Assembly: GCF_014905175.1 (NCBI RefSeq)
Contig: NC_057788.1
Location: 28,924,154 to 28,988,153, forward strand
Direction: 5' to 3'
Source of the DNA: Aphidius gifuensis
Lineage: Eukaryota > Arthropoda > Insecta > Hymenoptera > Braconidae
Length of the DNA: 64,000 nucleotides
Shown here: positions 53,464 through 64,000 of the stretch, in pieces
Layout: each line of letters opens with the position of its first letter
How positions within the stretch are numbered: position 1 is the stretch's first letter
The notes under the pieces: model-generated
Told to the model about the DNA's origin: nothing
The model's input: only the letters and a program-made list of their open reading frames with translations
Database searches by the model: none
Translations under genes and position numbers: made by a program

Positions 53464-54942
53464 TTAATAAAATTCAGGCAAATATTGTTTAATACATTTC
53501 ATAGAACAAAAATTACAATCAAATGGAACAACAGTAACTCCAGATGATGTAACAATATTAGCTATTCTTTTTAAATCCATTGTTACTATTTTACGATAAA
53601 ATATATTAAAAACAGCTGTTCCACAGACACAAAAACTTGCATTATCCAAATAATTAACAAGTGTAAATGGTATTGTACTAGCATCATAAGACATCCTGGA
53701 GAAAAAAAAAAAAAAAAAAAAAGACAAAATTAATAAAGCTACAATTAATATAAGTATTTAATTAATGATTTATAAATTTTGTTTTATTTTACCGGTGCTT
53801 GAGAACAACTTGGGCAGCGAATTCTGTCAACGATGATACTCCAATGATGCTTGTCATTGTCTGATTGTCCAGCATCAATAAATTATCAGAGACATTAATA
53901 CTCTCCAGTCGAAGACCCCTTATACTTCCAGGCAATGCAACAATTTCATTACGTGATACATCAAGATATTTTAATGTTGGCAAAACACCAATACTAAGTG
54001 GTAAATTTTTTAACTTATTATCACTAATATTTAAAGTGAATAAATTTAATAATTTACCAATTTGATTTGGCAAATTTTGTAACTAAAAATAAATCATTTA
54101 AATTATTAATATTCATTTTATATTTAAATAATAATAGAAGACTAAAAAACTTACTTGATTCCCACTTAAATCTAGAAGCCTTAAATTTTTAGATAAATTT
54201 TTTTGATTTAACCATGTCCATTTGTTAACTTCACCAAGACCAAGTAAATTTTTTGATACATTTAGCTCATTTAAATGTGATAAATTACCTAATTCTTTTG
54301 GTAATGATTTGATATAATTATTTGATAAATTTAAAATACGTAAACTTTGTAATCTTAATATTCCACGATCAAATGATTTTCTTTCAAGGCCACTTATTGT
54401 TAGCTCTTCAGTTGTACGAGGAAAACCTTCAAGAACTGGATAATCAGATTTTGTTTTAATTACAACTTTTGTTTTTCTTGTTTGTGGTAATGTTTTTGGT
54501 GTTAAATTTGATACTGATAACACTGATACATCAAGCTTTTTTCCAACTCCTAATTTTAATACATGAAGAAAACTTTTTAATTGTATTGGATCTTGTGATT
54601 GTATTATTAAATCATGAGGTGGTTCATTTAGGCGTATTGTTGTTTTTCCTTGATCAATAAATTTTGTAAATACTTGTTGAATGTTATCATCAATCTGTTG
54701 ATTAATAAAAATATATTAACCTTTTTTTTTTTCTCTAATTTTAATTAAATAATTATACAATTTATTTTAAAACTTACTTTGTATTTTGTTCCTTGTTTAT
54801 TTTGTGTTGTTTGTAATAATAAATATAATTCTGGATTTTTAACTGATTGTTTACCAATTGCTAGACATGATTTTTGAGCTTTTCTTCTTGACACATTTTG
54901 AATTGATCTGTTTATTACTTCAACATTACAATTAAGCTTCAT
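53464..54942 (-). CDS. LRR1: Leucine-rich repeat protein 1 (Cullin-2 substrate receptor)
   Basis: Four exons on the - strand: 54942-54778, 54694-54155, 54082-53793, 53695-53464; 408 aa, against 414 in human. Known role: substrate receptor of CUL2 ubiquitin ligase, needed for unloading the CMG helicase at replication termination. The N-terminus MKLNCNVEVINRS with NKQGTKYK then VFTKFIDQGKTTIRLNEPP matches the LRR1 PH-like region. Leucine-rich repeats follow (LRILNLSNNYIKSLPKELGN, LNELNVSKN, LRLLDLSGNQ, LKYLDVSRNEIVALPGSI). The C-terminus has IPFTLVNYLD, FCVCG and FCSMKC, the family's Cys-rich end. All junctions are in phase. Confidence 0.93.
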
Positions 54943-55538
54943 TTTTAATTTATTATTTTTCTAATTATTTATTGTACAATTATTATATTTCAATCCTTTA
55001 ACATTTTCTTTTGATTAATTGGGATTTTATGGTTATATAATCATAACAATACAAAATATAAACAATTTTTTTTTTACAGTGTTTTACAGCAGCTGATGAA
55101 CAGTTGTACAAACTGAAAAGTAAGAAAAAAACTGGGAAAATAAAAAATAAATTTTTAACAATATTGTTTTTCATTATTAAAAATAATAATTATATAATAA
55201 AAATTTATTATTATTTATTAGATAAGTTTGTTATGTAAATATTAAGTATTTTTATTGTTATTGAAATAAAAAATATATTTATTTTTCCAGTTGGCAGTTG
55301 TGGATTAAGCCGCCATTTTTATATTGCCGAATTTGCCCCGATTTTGAATTTGACATTTATATTTAATATTCAAAGTAAAAATATTCATTAAGTATAACGT
55401 GTATCAACAAACAATAAAACATAAATAAACATAAATTAAGTTTAATCTGACAGAGCATTTACCTATGAATATGTGTTCGGTTCATCAACAGAAAATAATA
55501 AAGCTGTTGAACCAATGGTTAATAATATATTCAAGGGT
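54943..55538. other. Intergenic region upstream of LRR1
   Basis: AT-rich DNA with a GC-richer block at 55290-55350 containing GCCGCCAT at 55309-55316 (Pho/YY1-type) and CAGCTG near 55090. It is probably the LRR1 promoter. No ORF is seen. Confidence 0.5.
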
Positions 55539-55640
55539 TATAAAAAAATTGTTTTTAAAATTGTTTATAATAATATTTTAATTATTAATTAATTTGAAAA
55601 AATTTTTTTTTTAATTGAAAAAAACCTTTTATTTTGAAAG

Positions 55641-55709
55641 ATGAATATTACTAGGCTATATGCCACTTACAATTTTCAGGAAAGAATTTACATTAATAAC
55701 AAAACTTGA
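55641..55709 (+). other. GPCR start-like sequence in unit A
   Basis: This stretch reads MNITRLYATY in its first ten codons, nearly identical to the first ten codons of the GPCR at 61637. It then continues as 12 unrelated codons to a stop. The rest of the receptor is absent. It is either a relic of a duplicated first exon or the ancestral non-coding sequence from which the GPCR start arose. Confidence 0.7.
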
Positions 55710-55856
55710 TGTAAAATTAGTATTATTTTTTTCTCCTTAAATTGTAAGATAAAGTTAATATTTAAATGAGAACATTTATTATTTTTTCATTTTTATGAAA
55801 GAAAAATGAAAGTATAATTTTATAAGTAAAGTAGGTACATATTATTAATTAATTGA

Positions 55857-57570
55857 TTATTTTCCAGACACAAATTTAATATTATGCGATTCTATTAATG
55901 AATCGAAAATGCCATTACAATCATCAAAAGAAACATATATATCTAATAGTATAGTACGACATTTATTCAAATTCGATAATTCTTCGACAATGTCGATGGT
56001 AACCTTTGTATTTTCGATCTCTAAAGTTGTTAAGTTTTCTAATTTTTCAACAAGCTTAATCACTGATCTATTAGAAATTTTAGTGCAATTTGATAGATTT
56101 ACTTCACACAATTTTGCATTACGTAAATTAGAAACTGATACATTAGTAATAACTTTATTTTTTTTTTCCAACGTGCCTGCGCCAAAACATTTCAAACCAA
56201 GACTCAAAATTTCTAATTCACGCAAATTACCAAGTGCTAGCATACCACTATTTGATATATTTGTACCAGTTATACTTAAATGTTGTAATTTCTTAGATTT
56301 ATTACAGAGATTAATTAAAAATTCATCTGTAACATTGTACTCCCAACCAATACATAATACCTTGAGATTTTTTAAATCAGCCGGAAACATAATGATTTGT
56401 TTATCAATCACTGAATTATGGCTATTCAGCGTGGGAGACCCTAGATGTAGCTTAGTTAAATTTATCAATTTATCTAACGACTGAATTAATGCTTCACTCA
56501 ATCGAAAACCATATACAGTTAAATTGTTGAGAGCAATTAATTTAGGAAATACCTAAAAAATAAATAATTTATTTTAAATTAAATGAGATTTTTTGTTGTA
56601 CATAATATAATATTCATTAAATGTTTATGAAATTTACCAATGCCAATGAATCTGGTAAGAAAGAATCATATTTTGAATCAAGAAATAATTCTTTCAATGT
56701 TCCACCAACTTGTTTTAACGAATTGACCAAAGTCTCTGGGAGCGTTGAATTTTCACATTGCCAATCGATCATCAGCTCTTCAAGATAAAACATTTTAGAA
56801 AAAGCATTTTTAAAATCGTCACTTTTTATTACTTTAAATTCTAATGAAAGTATCTTGAGACTTGGACAATTATCACGAATCAATGGCATTATTTCAGAAT
56901 GGGGATATCGTCTTATATTTAGCTCTGTTAAATTATATCCACAGAAATTTATCACAAACTTTGAATCATTCAGGGTTTCATCATTATCATATTCTGACGT
57001 CTTAAAATCAAATCTTGTGAAGCATGAATCAACAAATTCATTATTTTTATACATGCATACTGAAAAATTAATTAAATGGTATCATTAGTATTCATAATAA
57101 TAATAATATCAATATAAAATTTTGTTTCTATTGTTAATAATTATACTGTATTGTTATTTCCTTACTTTTTTTAAATCGTGGTTGAATATCAAATAATCGA
57201 CTCAACTGATCTATAATGTTTTTACGGTTTGCTTCTGATATTTTTTCTCCTTTAAAAGGATTCTGTTTGTATATCTCATTAATTTTATCAGCTGTTTTTT
57301 TCATTTTTTTCGTGATAACATCATTTAGACATATTTTATATATTGACCGTACCTATAAGAAAAAATTCAATCTATTATTCAATTTAATTAACAATAAATA
57401 ATTACAGCAGCTAAAAAAAAATCTGCAATTATTATTTAATCGTATAATTCACTACTTATATAATTCAAATAACTTACTTTTTTTTGCAAATTTAAAATAC
57501 ATCTTTTATGCGATTCATCTAAATGACTTGAATCAATCTTCATATTCATTCTACTTGGCTCAGTCTGCAT
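55857..57570 (-). CDS. Leucine-rich repeat protein, copy A
   Basis: Four exons on the - strand: 57570-57478, 57352-57166, 57059-56638, 56552-55857; 465 aa, intact. The C-terminal two thirds is an LRR solenoid of the RNI/F-box-partner type (LKILSLEFKV, LKVLCIGWEYNVTDEFLINL, LQHLSITGTNISNSGMLALG, LCEVNLSNCTKISNRSVIKL, LTTLEIENTKVT). No F-box is visible in the N-terminal 100 residues, which are charged and helical, and no signal peptide is seen. I cannot assign a function. LRR proteins are abundant in venom of some aphid parasitoid wasps (known), but the missing signal peptide argues against simple secretion. The start was chosen because both full copies keep it in frame with a 93-base exon 1. 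Confidence 0.85.
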
Positions 57571-58498
57571 ATTTTGAGTCAATTGACGATAAATTATTAT
57601 AACCTTAAAGGGTGGTTTAAGTTCACCAAGTATCAATTACCACTAGGTGTGTAATATCGTGTAATATTATTTTTTTAAGATCGCTCTATAAAGATAGTAT
57701 TCAATTAAACTTGAACCACGCGTGAACTTTAACGACTATTTAACGTTCACCAGGAGTTTTCGTAAAAGAGCTTAACTTTCTCAAGCAGTAAGCACTCTCA
57801 AGGAAAGAACAAGCAAAACATCCAGAACATGTAACTTTTGATACACGTGCACACAAAACACGTGTACCTAAGCAATCAGCTGGTTTCTCTTTTGACTTTT
57901 GTTGTGATTTTTAACTTTGTCCATGCACATGAGCAATTTATTAATTTTTTTTTCTCCGTTGGTATTGAAAATTTAAATTAATCGCAAAATTTAGAAAAAA
58001 AACTAAATTAATTTACTAGCTATTAATTAATTACTTTATACTATCAAGAAAAAAAATTTTTGAAATCATATAATATTTAAAAAATGATTATAAATATAAT
58101 TTGAAGTTATTAAAAAAAATTAGAGCATTAAAAATTTTGATTATGTATTTTAATAATAATTATAATAATTTATAATAATTTAAAGGCTGAGATTAAAAAT
58201 ATTTTATTTCATTTTTTTTCACAAAATCACAACGTTAATTTGTTACTGATTTATTTAAAAAAAAAACCCATTAATATAATAATATATGATTGGTAAATAA
58301 TAAGTTTCTAAGTAGAAAACAAAAAAATTTTTTTATCTATTAGTCATTATTATTAGTTCATAACAAAGTGGTTATTTGTTTTTTGTTATTTATATCTATT
58401 ATTTTTTATCTTACGGTGTCAAACAAACGTATTCCATAAACGTATTCCACAAACGTATTCCATAAAAGCTAAAAAAAAAAAACACCAACAAAATTCTA
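57571..58498. promoter_or_regulatory. 5' flank of LRR copy A with palindrome and E-boxes
   Basis: GTGAAC at 57722-57727 and GTTCAC at 57745-57750 are the ends of a near-perfect 29-base palindrome. CACGTG occurs at 57844-57849 and 57859-57864. All are conserved in unit B (60699-60727, 60814-60819, 60829-60834). The remainder is AT-rich without ORFs. Confidence 0.4.
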
Positions 58499-58598
58499 AC
58501 TATAAAAAAATTGTTTTTAAAATTATAAACAATATTTTAATTATTAATTAATTTAAAAAAAATTTTTTTTAATTGAAAAAAACATTTTATTTTGAAAG

Positions 58599-58667
58599 AT
58601 GAATATTACTAGGCCATATGCCACTTACAATTTTCAGGAAACAATTTACATTAATAACAAAACTTGA
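58599..58667 (+). other. GPCR start-like sequence in unit B
   Basis: It reads MNITRPYATY, identical in its first ten codons to the GPCR at 61637, then runs 12 codons to a stop as in unit A. No further receptor exons follow. Confidence 0.7.
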
Positions 58668-58815
58668 TGTAAATTTAGCGTATTATTTTTTTCTCCTTAA
58701 ATTGTAAGACAAAGTTAATATTTAAATAAGAACATTTATTATTTTTTTTTTTTATGAAAGAAAAATGAAAGTATAATTTTATAAATAAAGTAGGTATATA
58801 TTTTTAATTAATTGA

Positions 58816-60537
58816 TTATTTTCCAGACACAAATTTAATATTATGCGATTCTATTAATGAATCGAAAATGCCATTACAATCATCAAAAGAAACACATATA
58901 CTTAATTGTATAGTACGACATTTTTTTAATTTCGATAATTCTTCGACAATGTCGATGGTAACCTTTGTATTTTCGATCTCTAAAGTTGTTAAGTTTTCTA
59001 ATTTTTCAACAAGCTTAATCACTGATCTATTAGAAATTTTAGTGCAATTTGATATATCTAAGTCGCTTAATTTTTCATTACGTAAATTAGTAACTGATAC
59101 ATCAGTAATAACTTCATTTTTTTTTTCCAACGTGCCAGCGCCAAAACATTCCAAACCAAGACTGAAAAGTTCTAATTCACTCAAATTATTAAGTGCTAGC
59201 ATACCACTATTTGATATATTTGTACCAGTTATACTTAAATATTGTAATTTCTTAGATTTATTACAGAGATTAATTAAAAATTCATCTGTAACATTGTACT
59301 CCCAACCAATACATAATATCTTGAGATTTTTTAAATCAGCCGGAAACATATTGATTTGTTGGATTTGTTTATCAATTACTGAATGGCTTTTCAGCGTGGG
59401 AGACCCTAGATGTAGCTTAGTTAAATTTATCAATTCATCTAAAGACTGGATTAATGCTTCACTCAATCGAAAGCCATATACAGTTAAATCTTTGAGAGCA
59501 ATTAATGAAGGAAATACCTGAAAAATAAATAATTTATTAAAAATTAAATGAAATTTTTTATTGTACACAATGTAATATTCATTAAATGTTTATGAAATTT
59601 ACCAATGCCAATGAATCTGGTAAGAAAGAATCATATTTTGAATCAAGATATAATGCTTTTAATGTCCCACCAACTTGTTTCAATGAATCGATTAAAGTCA
59701 ATGGAAGCGTTGAATTTTCACATTGCCAATTAATCATCAGCTTTTTAAGATAAAACATGTTAAAAAAAGCATTTTCAAAATCCTGATTTCTTATTACTTT
59801 AAATTTTAATGTAAGTTCCTTAAGACTTGGACAATTATCACGAATCAATGGCATTATTTCAGAATGGGAATATTGTTTCATATTTAGCTCGGTTAAATGA
59901 TATCCACAGAAATTTATTATATATTTGGAATCATTTAGGGTTTTATCCTCATCATCTTCTGACGTCTCAAAATTAAATCTTGTGAAGCATGAATCAACAA
60001 AGTCATCATTTTTATACATGCATACTGAAAAATTAATTAAATGTTATCATGACTATTTATAAGAATAATAATAATAATATAATTGTTTTTTTTTTTCAAC
60101 ATTAAAAATTATACTGTATTGTTATTTTCTTACCATTTTTAAATCGTGGTTGAATATCGAATAATCGACTTAACTGCCATATAATGTGTTCACGATTTGC
60201 TCTTAATTTTTTTTCTTCTTTTAAAGGATTCTTCATGTATATCTCATAAACTCTATCAGCTTTTGTCTTCATTTTTTTCGTGATAACATCATTTACACAT
60301 ATTTTGTATATTGACCTTACCTATAAGAAAAAAATCAATGTATTATTCAATTAAATCAACAATAAACAATTACAGTAGCTAAAAAAAATCTGCAATTATT
60401 ATTTAATTATTTAATTCACTACTTATATAATTCAAATAACTTACTTTTTTTTGCAAATTTGAAATATATTTTTTATGCGATTCATCTGAATGACTTGAAT
60501 CAATCTCCATATTCATTCCACTTGGTTCAGTCTGCAT
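58816..60537 (-). CDS. Leucine-rich repeat protein, copy B
   Basis: Four exons on the - strand: 60537-60445, 60320-60134, 60024-59603, 59517-58816; 467 aa, intact. It has the same architecture as copy A (exon lengths 93, 187, 422 identical; last exon 702 against 696). The LRR region is nearly the same (LKILCIGWEYNVTDEFLINL, ITGTNISNSGMLAL, NCTKISNRSVIKL). Exons 2 and 3 differ at many amino acids (for example IYMKNPLKEEKKLRANREHI against IYKQNPFKGEKISEANRKNI). No F-box or signal peptide is evident. Function unknown. Confidence 0.85.
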
Positions 60538-61636
60538 ATTTTAAGTTAATTAAAGAAAAAAATGATTTATTATAACCTTAAAGGGTGGTTTAAGTTCACC
60601 AAGTATCAATTACCACCAGGTGTGTAATATCGTGTAATATTATTTTTTTAAGATCGCCCTATAAAATAAAATTAAATTCAATTAAACTTGAACCACGCGT
60701 GAACTTTAACGACTATTTAACGTTCACCAGGAGTTTTCGTAAAAGAGCTTAACTTTCTCAAGCAGTAAGCACTCTCAAGGAAAGAACAGGCAGTATACAT
60801 GTAACTTTTGATACACGTGCACACAAAACACGTGTACCTAAGCAATCAGCTGGTTTCTCTTTTGACTTTTGTTGTGATTTTTAACTTTGTCCATGCGCAT
60901 GAGCAATTTATTAATTTTTTTTTCTCCGTTGGTATTTAAAATTTAAATTAATCGCAAAATTTAGAAAAAAAACTAAATTAATTTACTAGCTTTTAATTAA
61001 TTACTTTATACTATCAAGAAAAAAAATTTTTGAAATAATATAACATTTAAAAAATGATTATAAATATAATTTGAAGTTATTGAAAAAAATTAGAGCATTA
61101 AAAATTTTGATTATGTATTTTAATAATAATTATAATAATTTATAATAATTTAAAGGCTGAGATTAAAAATATTTTATTTCATTTTTTTTTACAACGTTAA
61201 TTCGTTACTGATTATTTAAAAAAAAAAACCTATTAATAATAATATATTATTGGTAAATAATAAGTTTCTAAGTTAAAAAAAAAAAAACTTTTTTATCTAT
61301 AAGTCATTATTATCAGTTCTTAACAAAGTGGTTATTTTTTTTTTGTTATTTATATCTATTATTTTTTATCTTACGGTGTTGAACACATTGACGTATTACT
61401 TATTTAATTTTTTTTTTGGAACTTTTAACTATTTTAAGGCATTAGTATTATTTAGTCGCCAAATAATTTTCCTAAAGAACAAACGTATTCCATAAAAGCT
61501 AAAAAAACAGCAACAAAATTCTAAATATAAAAAAAAATTGTTTTTAAAATTAAAAATAAATGAAAAAGTATTAAATTTATAAACAATATTTTAATTATTA
61601 TTTACTTAATTAAAAAAAAACATTTTTTTTTGAAAA
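60538..61636. promoter_or_regulatory. 5' flank of LRR copy B and upstream region of GPCR
   Basis: It carries the same palindrome (60699-60727) and two CACGTG boxes (60814, 60829) as copy A's flank. Its right end, from about 61480, is again repeat-unit sequence that leads into the GPCR start codon. No ORF is seen. Confidence 0.4.
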
Positions 61637-62759
61637 ATGAATATTACTAGGCCATATGCCACTTACATATCTGATACAGCAGCTGTTTTCATCATAAACT
61701 TTAGCATCTTGGGTACAATAGGTAATAGAAAAAAAATTATAATATTAAGTAATATCTAATTATCAAGTGAATAAAAATAATTAAAAATTATTTTTATAAT
61801 TTGCAGGAAATATATTGACAATAATTGCCTTTAGAAGTAGTAACAAAATTCAAAAAAATGCAACAAAAAGATTTATTATAAATTTAGCAATATCAGATTT
61901 AATATTATCAGCAATTTCATTACCAATTCTTGCTGGACAATTTTTATTTGATGATTGGTTATTCAACAGACCATTATGCACAGTTTCATCAGTTATATTA
62001 TTTGGTAATATTAATGTAACACTTTTGAGTATGACTGCAATTGCCATAACCAGGTAAACAAAATTAAAAACTAAATAAAATTATTTACCAATAATTTATG
62101 AATAAAAAATTAATTTTTAATATATTTACAGGTATTTCATGGTTTTAAAACCAACTGTTTATCCAAGATATTTTACTGATAAGAATGTCAGTACTACAAT
62201 GATTTTAATTTGGATATTTAGTTACTTGGAACGTGTACCACCAACTTTTGATTTGTGGGGAACAATTGATGTTAATCCAAAAACATTTTCTTGTGGTAGT
62301 TATAATCACCGACATCATTGGTTTGATCCAAATTATGTGCTCGCTATGATTGCATTTATTACACCATGTCTTGTTATGAGTTACTCATACGTATCGATTT
62401 ATTTTAAAATTAAAAAAACACGTGAAAATGTTGAAATACATGATAGTAGAGCTACTAAAAATATTGAGAAAGAAAAAAAAATAACAAAACTTATGTTTAT
62501 AATATTTGTTAGTTTTTTAATTTGTTTTTTACCATTAGTATTAATTGATTCAATTGATGATGAAAGATATCATCCAGAATTACATGTATTACATACAGTA
62601 CTTAGTTGTGCAATTGTTTTTATTAATCCAATTATTTATGCTTGCTCAAATAAACGTTATAGAAATGCATACAAAGAAATTTTCAAAAGCAGTGGTAATG
62701 GTAGTAGTAATCAACCAGATATCAGTTGCCAGACTCCACGTTGTTTGCCAACAAAATAA
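61637..62759 (+). CDS. Rhodopsin-family GPCR, Tre1/moody-like
   Basis: Three exons: 61637-61721, 61807-62053, 62132-62759; 291 aa. Seven membrane segments are visible: TM1 AAVFIINFSILGTIGNILT, TM2 FIINLAISDLILSAISLPI, TM3 LFGNINVTLLSMTAIAITRY, TM4 TMILIWIFSYL, TM5 YVLAMIAFITPCLVMSYSYV, TM6 KLMFIIFVSFLICFLPLVLI, TM7 VLSCAIVFINPIIYACSNKR. The TM3 end is TRY rather than DRY; Tre1 and moody have NRY. The phrase KPTVYPRYFTDKN matches the Tre1-like second loop. Known role of relatives: germ-cell migration and blood-brain barrier formation in flies. The extracellular N-terminus is only about a dozen residues, and the first ten codons lie in duplicated DNA. The tail is short. Confidence 0.88.
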
Positions 62760-63180
62760 ATTTCAAAACTAATTATTAATTTACGTATTTTAATTATAGA
62801 TTGATTTTGAAAATTTAATTTTAATATTTTAAAATACTATTTCAGCTTATTTATTTGTGAATAAAAAAATTTTTCTTTCCTTTTTATTTATACTTGAATT
62901 AGTTTTAATAAAAGTTGTATTAAAATTCTATAAAATTTATATAAAATAACAATAATAATGTCAATTTATTATTATATTTTTTTCATTATTTTTTCAAGAC
63001 GAAATAAATGAATAAATCTATCACAAGCAAATATTAAAATAAGAACATTATTTATTATTTTCTTTTAAACCTATAAAAAAAAAAAAATTTCATGAAAAAA
63101 ATTCAATAACAATAATAATGATAATAATAATAATTATTATTATTATATATTATTAATTAATTGATGAATTTCCAGATTCG
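62760..63180. other. GPCR 3' flank, no gene seen
   Basis: AT-rich DNA with an AATAAA-type signal and an ATA/ATT simple repeat near 63107-63160. The start of repeat unit C follows. Confidence 0.6.
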
Positions 63181-63184
63181 TTAC

Positions 63185-64000
63185 TTATTTAATTTCAAAA
63201 AAACACCAACAAAATTCTAAATATAAAAAAATTGTTTTTAAAATTAAAAATAAAAGAAAAAGTGTTAGATTTATAAACAGATATTTTAATTATTGATTAA
63301 TTTTTTAAACTTTTATTAATTGAAAGAAAACATTTTATTTTGGATTTTTTAAATATTATGAAGGTCATATGCTTACTTACAATTTCTTTGTGGAAACAGT
63401 TTATTATTTAGTAATGATAACCATTATAAATTTACTATTATTTTTTTTTCATTATATTGTGACAAAAAAAAAAAAAAAAATTAATTACAAGTTAATATTT
63501 GAATAAGAACATTTTTTATTTTCTTTTTATAAAAAAAAATAAAAGTATAATTTTATAATTAAAGTAAATAATGATAATAATAATATATTATTAATTGATT
63601 ATTTTGGACAATCAAATATAATGTTATGTGATTTTGATAATGATTTGAAAATGCCATTACAATCTTCAAAAGAAACCCATATCAATAAAACTTCACTACG
63701 GCATTTCTCCAATTTAGATAAATCTTCGATAATTTCAATGCTTACCATTGTATTTTGAACAATTAAAAGTGTTAAATTATCTAAATTTTCAACAAGCTTA
63801 ATCACTGATCTATTAGAAATTTTGGTGCAACTTGATATATTTAAGTAAAACAATTTTTCAATAGATAAATTTGTAACTGATTGATCAGTAATCAGTTCAT
63901 TTTTTATTTCCAAACTACCTGCACTGAAACATTTTAAACCAAGATTGAAATATTTTAATTTACTCAAATTATTGATTGCAACCATACTATCATCTGTTAT
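63185..64000. repeat. Segmental duplication unit C, diverged and truncated by window edge
   Basis: From about 63195 the sequence again matches the flank found before units A and B and before the GPCR (AACACCAACAAAATTCTAA, then an A/T-rich stretch). A decayed version of the GPCR start-like segment follows near 63345-63410, then the 3' end of LRR copy C. Confidence 0.75.
63599..64000 (-). CDS. Leucine-rich repeat protein, copy C (3' part only)
   Basis: The last 133 codons and stop of a third family member; the frame is open to the right window edge. It aligns to the end of copies A and B: SCTKISNRSVIKLVENLDNL, VSFEDCNGIF, then KSHNIIFDCPK. It is clearly more diverged than A is from B, so it is the oldest of the three duplicates or under faster change. 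The rest of the gene lies outside the window. Confidence 0.85.
   Translation of the reverse strand: MTDDSMVAINNLSKLKYFNLGLKCFSAGSLEIKNELITDQSVTNLSIEKLFYLNISSCTKISNRSVIKLVENLDNLTLLIVQNTMVSIEIIEDLSKLEKCRSEVLLIWVSFEDCNGIFKSLSKSHNIIFDCPK

Larger units (their letters stand above)
55539..58500. repeat. Segmental duplication unit A
   Basis: A block of about 2.96 kb that is repeated immediately to the right as unit B. It holds the 3' flank, LRR gene copy A and a long 5' flank. Equivalent points (gene stop 55857 versus 58816, start 57570 versus 60537) are offset by 2.96 kb. The A/B junction near 58430-58475 contains three near copies of CGTATTCCATAAA. Confidence 0.9.
58500..61470. repeat. Segmental duplication unit B
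   Basis: Second copy of the 2.96-kb unit. Flanks such as 60840-61160 are almost identical to 57880-58200 in unit A. The right part includes about 110 bases (61380-61480) not present at the A/B junction. Confidence 0.9.

Noticed and set aside
55909..56484. 191-codon ORF on the + strand opposite LRR copy A (and 217 codons at 58868-59521)
   Set aside because: Both are shadows of the LRR exons; the - strand frame has the splice sites, leucine-rich pattern and conserved start.
1..64000. tRNA genes, rRNA and CRISPR arrays
   Set aside because: No cloverleaf with B-box, no rRNA-like conserved blocks and no repeat-spacer array were recognised; the regular 123-bp array lacks unique spacers.

Overview
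The window reads as nuclear DNA of an insect. It is extremely AT-rich, with short introns in compact genes, very long introns in one neuronal gene, GT-AG splice sites, and protein orthologues of clear animal type. The base composition, a locally amplified LRR family and a tandem pair of lineage-specific secreted genes would suit a parasitoid wasp such as an aphidiine braconid. That placement is an inference; no single gene proves it.

Bases 1-35799 (+) hold the 3' two thirds or more of one gene, the neuron navigator orthologue (sickie/NAV). It runs from a large Ser/Asn/Gln-rich exon cut by the left edge, through linker and coiled-coil exons, to a C-terminal AAA+ exon. All 14 exons join in frame (about 2128 codons here). 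The 15.8 kb intron carries a 640-codon open exon with its own ATG and a good donor, which looks like an alternative first exon. A later intron holds an intact 195-codon nested ORF. Other introns contain a fold-back element, GC-richer islands with initiator-like motifs, and E-box clusters.

Bases 35800-39252 are intergenic and contain a minisatellite of about 123 bp units. From 39253 to 54942 lie compact housekeeping genes: FAM20B xylosylkinase (-), a small Gly/His-rich secreted protein (-), splicing factor PRPF38B (-) sharing a short divergent promoter region with Mediator subunit MED18 (+), two tandem secreted Cys-repeat proteins (+), a RAP1/TERF2IP-like telomere protein (-) whose reading frame is broken by a 104-bp tandem duplication, and the Cullin-2 substrate receptor LRR1 (-).

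Bases 55539-64000 are a young segmental duplication. Two complete copies and one edge-truncated copy of an LRR-only gene (-) sit in repeat units of about 2.96 kb. A Tre1/moody-like rhodopsin-family GPCR (+) lies between copies two and three. The first ten codons of the GPCR lie inside sequence that also occurs, without the rest of the receptor, beside each LRR copy.

Points most worth checking: the two-exon C-X21-C module of the secreted pair; the RAP1-like gene and its disruption; the GPCR start lying in duplicated DNA; coding regions of the LRR copies that appear more diverged than their flanks; and the alternative first exon and nested ORF of the navigator gene.
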